Shown here: one piece after another, positions 58,553 through 64,000 of the stretch
How positions within the stretch are numbered: the first letter of the stretch is position 1
Layout: every line of letters begins with the position of its first letter
Source of the DNA: Silene conica
Lineage: Eukaryota > Streptophyta > Magnoliopsida > Caryophyllales > Caryophyllaceae
Assembly: GCA_029255685.2 (NCBI GenBank)
Contig: CM055315.2
Coordinates: forward strand, 73,561,681 to 73,625,680
DNA: 64,000 nt
Reading direction: 5' to 3'
Translations under genes and position numbers: made by a program
Notes under the pieces: model-generated
What the model was told of the DNA's origin: nothing
Seen by the model: the letters and a program-made list of their open reading frames with translations, nothing else
The model's database searches: none

Positions 58553-61500
58553 ATGGGGAAGAACAAGGAACCCATCTTGAGAAAGGTCTTGGTTTTCTCT
58601 GCTCTACCATTGTTCATTCTTCTACTTCTTTTGTGCCATGACCAACAACACTCCTTTTCAACTTATTCATGTAAGTTGTTCCTCTCTTTTCTCCATTCTA
58701 GCTTTTTTTTGGTTTACATTGTGCAAAGGGAGTATAAATGGTGGTATCGAGTCTTGGTATCACCTGGTGACACCGTCTCTATTTTTTCCGCAAGTAAATT
58801 GATAATTTTATGGGTGAACTGGCAATGCAATAGTATAATTAAGAAAAAGGTGGAAACTTTGTTACTAATTTTGTACATACGGAGGCGGTAGCCCAACTAA
58901 TCTGTATCGCTAATTAAATCAAAATGAGATTATAATCTTTCTTATGGTACCACACTACCACCGTTGGACTAGTCATGACAACAATATCCCTTCAAAAAAA
59001 AAAGTCATGACAACAATATCATCCCAAGTCCCAAACGTATGTCTTTATTATGGCTCCCCCTTGCAGGACAAGGATCGAATTTATGCAACCTTACCTTTAT
59101 TAATAACCCGAGTGATGAATAACGTCATTACATAAAGGCGTTTTGGTAACCAATAATGAAACTTGACAGGTGCATTAATCGAATTTAATGTCACTGTATA
59201 GGAGCTGCAGTCTATTTCGTGACTCATTTAGATTTCATTATATTTTCAAGACCGAGTCTTTGTTTGATGGAACTTAATGAAAGATAACCATCTTAACCAA
59301 AACCAAACCGTAAGATGATGACTATTATTAATATTCCTATTACGCTCCTTACTCAAATGTTCATTGGGCTTGAAGAGTGGTTAGTTTGCACAGACTCCCC
59401 ATACCGTCGTTGGGTTTACGCTTTGTGTTTTTGAGGGGTTTAACAATCTTTAATTGTCCTCCCTCCTTGATTCTTAAGAATGATAAACTATGTAGTATGT
59501 AATGCAATAATGTTGTGTTATCTTTGTACGGAATTGTCCATTTGATTAAAATACTCGTCATAAATTTGGGGTCAATTCCGAAAGTATCTTATAAGCTAGA
59601 GTGATATACCTCATTCAATGATAATAATAATAATAATTGAAATACACGATCGCTGTAGGATCGTTGTCGTTATATAAATGTGTTACAGGATGATTTGGGA
59701 ATTTTTTATGTCATGTTGCATAAATTTGCTGGAACTTACCGATCATCATTTATTTATTTAAATGTAGCAGATGAAGGGCAGGATGAGGAGAGAAATAATG
59801 GGCATCAGAGATTAGGAGAGGCAGAGTCAGCAGAGCTACATTCCAAGCTAAGAAGGCTTGTTAATGGTAAATGAATCACCATCATTTACATTTTTCTTTC
59901 TTAATTCTAACAACAGTATAAGATAATCATTCTTAACTTTTGCTTCATGATTATGTATCTACTTTGGAATCTATCTACTTTTTCAGGAAAACACCCCTAT
60001 TTGGGCATCATTAAAGTGTATTAGATTCTCCTAAAAGAATGACCTTTAAATATCATGGCTAACTTTACTCTAACCACCTTTTATTCTTCACAAATTCCCA
60101 TTTGTAACCGGCATATCTGTCACAAGCTTGCGATAAGTCAAATACTACCATGTAGGCATATGTACTTGTATTTGTGTATTGGGTTTTAGCTTATATGGCC
60201 CATATAGCAGGTAGAGTTTTGTATGGCATATGCATATATTCGTAGTCATATTGTGTATCGTACACACACATAAACTAAATGAGAAACTTATCATTTTCAT
60301 CCCCATATTCAATTGTTTTCACAGACCGTGTTACGCAAGAATTTGTAGTATTATAGAGGGGATATAAAATTCCTGACTTATTATCAACTTCCACTATCAT
60401 TCAAAGTACGAAGAATGTGATATATATATACTCCGTAGCTAGTTTATATGAATAAGAACAATTCACCATAAGTTACTGTCTTATGCCATGGCTAGGTTAC
60501 GAGAAGTTGCAAGCTTATCTTTAACTAAATCGTAGATCCGCCCCAGATCACCATATGGCAGTTATGGCTGGTTGTTTTTTTCTATTAGAACATAAGCGTA
60601 GTGGCAATAGTATACAGTATTTAATTTCATCATTTGCGAGAGTTGTCGTATGAAAATGTCGAGGTTATTAGGACGGAAATCATTCAGTATTGTTTAGGGT
60701 AATGATAGGCCATTGGAGTGTTTCTAACATGCAATTGATTTGGATTATTGTTACAAGATTCAAGTGGATGAGTCTCATATCTATTGTTGTATACTTGTAT
60801 GGTGGAAGAATATCAGAAATATAAATTTGATTATACTGCTAAAAACTGACAGCTTTTGAGCATGTCACATGTTAAGATTGTTATAGTCTTCTTCAATCCA
60901 TTATTCATCTTTCTTGTGTCCACATATTTGTATGCTTCTTACTTCTTGCTTACTTGGTAGGCCATCTTCTGTCATTTTCTATTTGTTTTCATCTCTTTAC
61001 AACTCAGGATCACACTTAAAATCCGTCACAAACTCTTGTATGACACGATCTCCGACTTTATAGTTTTTGTATTTCGTCTAAAATATAATTTGTAGTAATT
61101 GTATATCCTTGTTTTGTTTTAGAATTTAGATTGTGTTGATTTTGCTTGAGGTTGGATTGAACCGAGCTAAACTGCATTAAAATGCATCGCATGGAAAATT
61201 GTGGACCGGTCCTCATTTTGTGCCCATAAGTGCTGCCAATAATGCTTAAAATACTGTTGCATAATACTGTCACTTCTTACTGCAATAACATTTTGCAGAA
61301 GTAAATGCCAATTTTAACCCGTCAAAAAACGACTGATTCCAAGATGGATATTCAAACCGAGATTAGTTTTGACAATGATAGCTAGTGGTATATATTGCCG
61401 AAAGTTTACCCATTCATGATTCAGTAATATTACTATGGATTATGATAGCCGTCTAACACATGATTGCTTAATGCTGAAACAGGGAATGATCTGGCTAATT

Positions 61501-62926
61501 TTGATACCACCGGGATTTCTTATGACGTTGATGACTTCACTGAAATAAGTGTAATAAGCAAACCAGTCATCTTCGACCAGAAATCTCTAAGTCTTTATGT
61601 ACCTTCAAATGATGCAATCCAGCCAGGCAGAAGGAAAGTCAAGCCATACCCAAGGCGAGAAGACCCGACTGCCATGAAATGGGTTACACCCGTGGATATA
61701 ATCACCGGAAATGCTTCCCAAATTAAACCTCCACCATGTCAGATAATGCACCATGTACCCGCTTTGTTTTTCTCATTTCAGGGATTTGTAGAGAATCCGT
61801 TTCACGCCTTCAATGAGGTAGTAATACCGTTGTTTCTCACCAGCTGGCATTTCAGATCTCAAGTCCAGTTTGTGCTCACTGATTATCGATATGAGTGGTT
61901 TTGGAAATATACACGGGTCATTGAGAAGTTGTCGCGTTATGAGGTCATTGGCACAAAAGATAGCAAAATGGTTCATTGCTTTCCTGCTGCTGTTGTTGGG
62001 CTCAGGTATTTCTTCCTCAATTTGGTTTGTTTAAAAACATTGGTCATTATTGTAAACAAAAAACGCATCATCATTCATGAGAAATAGAGCAGCGGTATCT
62101 TGTGTAGTCGAGGAAAAAAACAAATGTATTCGAAATTCACAGGAATTCTATTTAAAGTGGAAGAAATTGTTTATGTGACATGCAAAATCGTGGGACATTC
62201 TGTCTGAAACCTGCGATAATTTGAGAGTAGTTGTGCACTGCTAGATCAAATTAAAGCCCTCTTTGTATTGAATCTTGTAGGTACCATGAAAATCTCGCGG
62301 TGAACAGTAGCAAAGTTCCCCTAGGATACACAATGCAAAATTTCAGGCAATTCCTCTGGAAAACATACAAGGTGAAGGTAAAAACGACATTGAATCTTGA
62401 AAAACCAAAGTTACTTCTCATATCTCGCAAAGGATCGAGAATGTTTCTCAATGAAGACGAGATGGTGAGAATGATGGAAGAAGAGTTAGGCTTTCAAGTG
62501 TACAGAGCATTGCCAAACGAGACATCAGACCTCAGCAAATTCGGGTCAGTTGTAAACTCATGTGAGATAATGCTGGGAGCCCACGGGGCCGGACTCACAA
62601 ACGGGCTGTTTCTACCCTCTGGCGCGGTCATGATCCAGATGGTGCCGTTGGGTCTGACCTGGGCTTCGGATAACTACTTTGGGGAACCGGCTCCAGGCAT
62701 CGGGCTGAAGTACATTAGGTACAAGGTTTGGAGAAACGAGACCTCACTTTACGAAAAATATGGGCCTAATGACCCGGTTGTATCAGATCCTGGGTCGATT
62801 TGGGCAAAAGGATATATGGCAGTTAAGAAAGCGTATGTTGATGAACAGAATTTTAGAATCAACCTAGTTAGGTTGAAGAGTGTCCTTATTGAAGCTTTAG
62901 AACTCATGGGACGATCTTCTGCCTGA
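58553..62926 (+). CDS. GT61 family (DUF563) glycosyltransferase
   Basis: Four exons join cleanly: 58553-58670, 59771-59866, 61483-62005 and 62281-62926, all with GT..AG introns (1,100, 1,616 and 275 bp). The product is 460 aa, the usual size. Residues 1-11 are basic and cytosolic; about 12-28 (VLVFSALPLFILLLLLC) is a signal anchor, so this is a Golgi type II protein. A variable stem (30-75) precedes the catalytic DUF563 domain (about 150-430). That domain has HCFPAAVVGLRYHENLA across exons 3 and 4, SRKGSRMFLNEDEMV near 294 and GAHGAGLTNGLFLPSGAVMI near 345. Plant GT61 enzymes add arabinose or xylose to xylan or to N-glycans; the sequence alone does not tell which sugar or acceptor applies here. 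All motifs look intact. The ATG is chosen because it gives the anchor; a MITE fragment lies in intron 2. Confidence 0.93.
58671..59770 (+). other. intron 1 of the GT61 gene
   Basis: Starts gtaagttg and ends aatgtagcag. T-rich, no recognisable repeat beyond short ATA runs. The exon joint completes a tyrosine codon. Confidence 0.85.
59867..61482 (+). other. intron 2 of the GT61 gene
   Basis: Starts gtaaatga and ends ctgaaacag. It contains a worn copy of the ccgtcgcaag MITE family near 60090-60170 (cacaaattcccatttgtaac and onward). No other gene is visible inside. Confidence 0.85.
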
Positions 62927-63610
62927 TTTGAGTGTGTATATACATTACATTTGTAAATGTAATTATATTCATTTTTCAATTGTTGCTTGAATCAGTTTGA
63001 TATGAGCATGGATTTGGTCTTAGGATAGGTTCGATTGGATTGGATTGGATTGGAGCTTACACGTTCACAAAGCTTTTATGTACAACTTTATTTTGTTGCA
63101 TTACAGATTAATAGCCTTGAGTTCTCCAATAGAATATGATCAACAAAATTTGGAGTCATGTGCCTCATGGTGTCTCATCTTTTGCTTCATGTTATTCTTA
63201 TCTTGACACACAACCTAGAAAATAAACAAAAATCAGTCCGTTTTTCGTAAGACGGACGTACCCGTCGCAAGCGTGCGATGAGTCAAGTACGTGTTATATG
63301 GGCCAAGTTTGTACCGTATTTGATAGGAAATGGGGCATGCAAGTTGGCTGATGTCACCTTTAGCAGAACTAAAAAAAGAAAAAAAAAACCTTCCCACTAC
63401 CCCAAAACTCTCGAGACTCTCAACCATCATATCTCATTAAACACTCTCTCACTCAACCGTCATTCACCATAATCTCCCAAATTCAACTTTGATTTTCCTC
63501 AAATAACTTCCTCTCACTAAAATAAAATCTCTGTACACACCCTAATCTCCCTCTAACATTTTCTCATAAAATTCAAAATCTCTGCTAAACAATAATTTGT
63601 AAGAGCGAAA
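62927..63610. other. GT61 3' flank and next promoter region
   Basis: AT-rich 3' sequence follows the stop codon; a ggattggattggattgg run is at 63030-63052. A diverged MITE piece (gacggacgtacccgtcgcaa) is at about 63240-63300. From 63390 the sequence is CT-rich, like a plant 5' untranslated leader. Confidence 0.5.
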
Positions 63611-63671
63611 ATGTTAACAAAACAAAGTGTGAGGCGTGCATTGGTGAAGAAGACGACTACAAATGTTGAAG
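63611..63671 (+). CDS. possible first exon of a gene leaving the window
   Basis: An ATG after a C/T/A-rich leader opens MLTKQSVRRALVKKTTTNVE, followed by a plausible donor, gaaggtatga (GT at 63672). The sequence after it is T-rich, like a plant intron, through to the window end. The basic N-terminus is not diagnostic and I do not recognise it. It could equally be a chance frame. Confidence 0.3.
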
Positions 63672-64000
63672 GTATGAACATATTCAACCTTGGTCTCTCG
63701 TTTTTTTCATTTTATGAAAATGAAAAATGATTTTAAATGATGAAGACGATTTGAAAATGGTAACACACTGTAATTTTGTACATGGTTTTTTGTTTGAGTA
63801 ATTTGTACATGTAGTTTTTAGTAGTTGCATGTGGAATTCGAAATTAATTATGTTGTTGGTTTTTTTATTTAAGTAATATTTTGGGTTTTAGTGTTGTGTT
63901 AAGCAATTTTCTGGGTATTTTATGTTTATTGATTTGAAATGGTGAAAATGGTTTGAAGTAATGGAGTATTTGTTGACGTGTATTGTGTGTATTGGGTATT

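Overview
This is a repeat-dominated stretch of a plant nuclear genome, AT-rich and clearly eudicot in style. Plant-type introns (GT..AG), Copia elements primed by initiator tRNA-Met, CACTA, hAT, Mutator-like, Stowaway, Helitron and plant LINE sequences all point that way. The mix of MITEs suggests Caryophyllales, but that is only an impression and I cannot name the species. I see no rRNA, tRNA or CRISPR.

Only one convincing intact host gene is present: a four-exon GT61 (DUF563) glycosyltransferase on the + strand at 58553-62926, predicted 460 aa, a Golgi type II membrane protein with the GAHGAGLTN motif. A possible first exon of another gene lies at 63611-63671 and runs off the window. Everything else is mobile DNA, its captured gene pieces, or unassigned AT-rich sequence.

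Layout. 57-2277: 5'-truncated LINE with a 17-bp target duplication, itself interrupted. ~2780-5590: broken Copia holding a small TRIM element (3095-4130, 5-bp duplication). 5700-9960: tandem duplications, a GC-rich minisatellite region and a Stowaway MITE. 9964-19396: a four-level nest, hAT-like ends (8-bp duplication) around a CACTA-like element that captured a piece of an aminopeptidase M1 gene with its introns, which in turn holds a young broken Copia (11724-16412). 20282-21139: Mutator-like element carrying a GRF zinc finger. 21.3-26.2 kb: MITEs and Helitron ends. 26270-43076: Copia, then a TRIM whose right LTR holds an 11.4-kb CACTA (31604-43011, TSD TAA) that carries another gene-fragment-bearing element and an ORF1/TNPA-like gene. 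The whole block is bracketed by a ~158-bp direct duplication. 43.2-58.5 kb: Harbinger-like elements rich in GAACT repeats, Helitrons, a truncated Copia, a Mutator-like element, a CACTA remnant, a hAT MITE and Stowaways. 58.5-64 kb: the gene-bearing end.

The most interesting points are: the CACTA at 31604-43011, with 17-bp palindromic putative transposase sites at both ends and in front of its own gene, and a 215-nt imperfect hairpin in the region just upstream of the coding exons; evidence that two TRIM copies recombined to leave the 158-bp duplication; and the gene-fragment capture by two different elements. Statements about family and mechanism are inference from sequence read by eye; no database search was possible.
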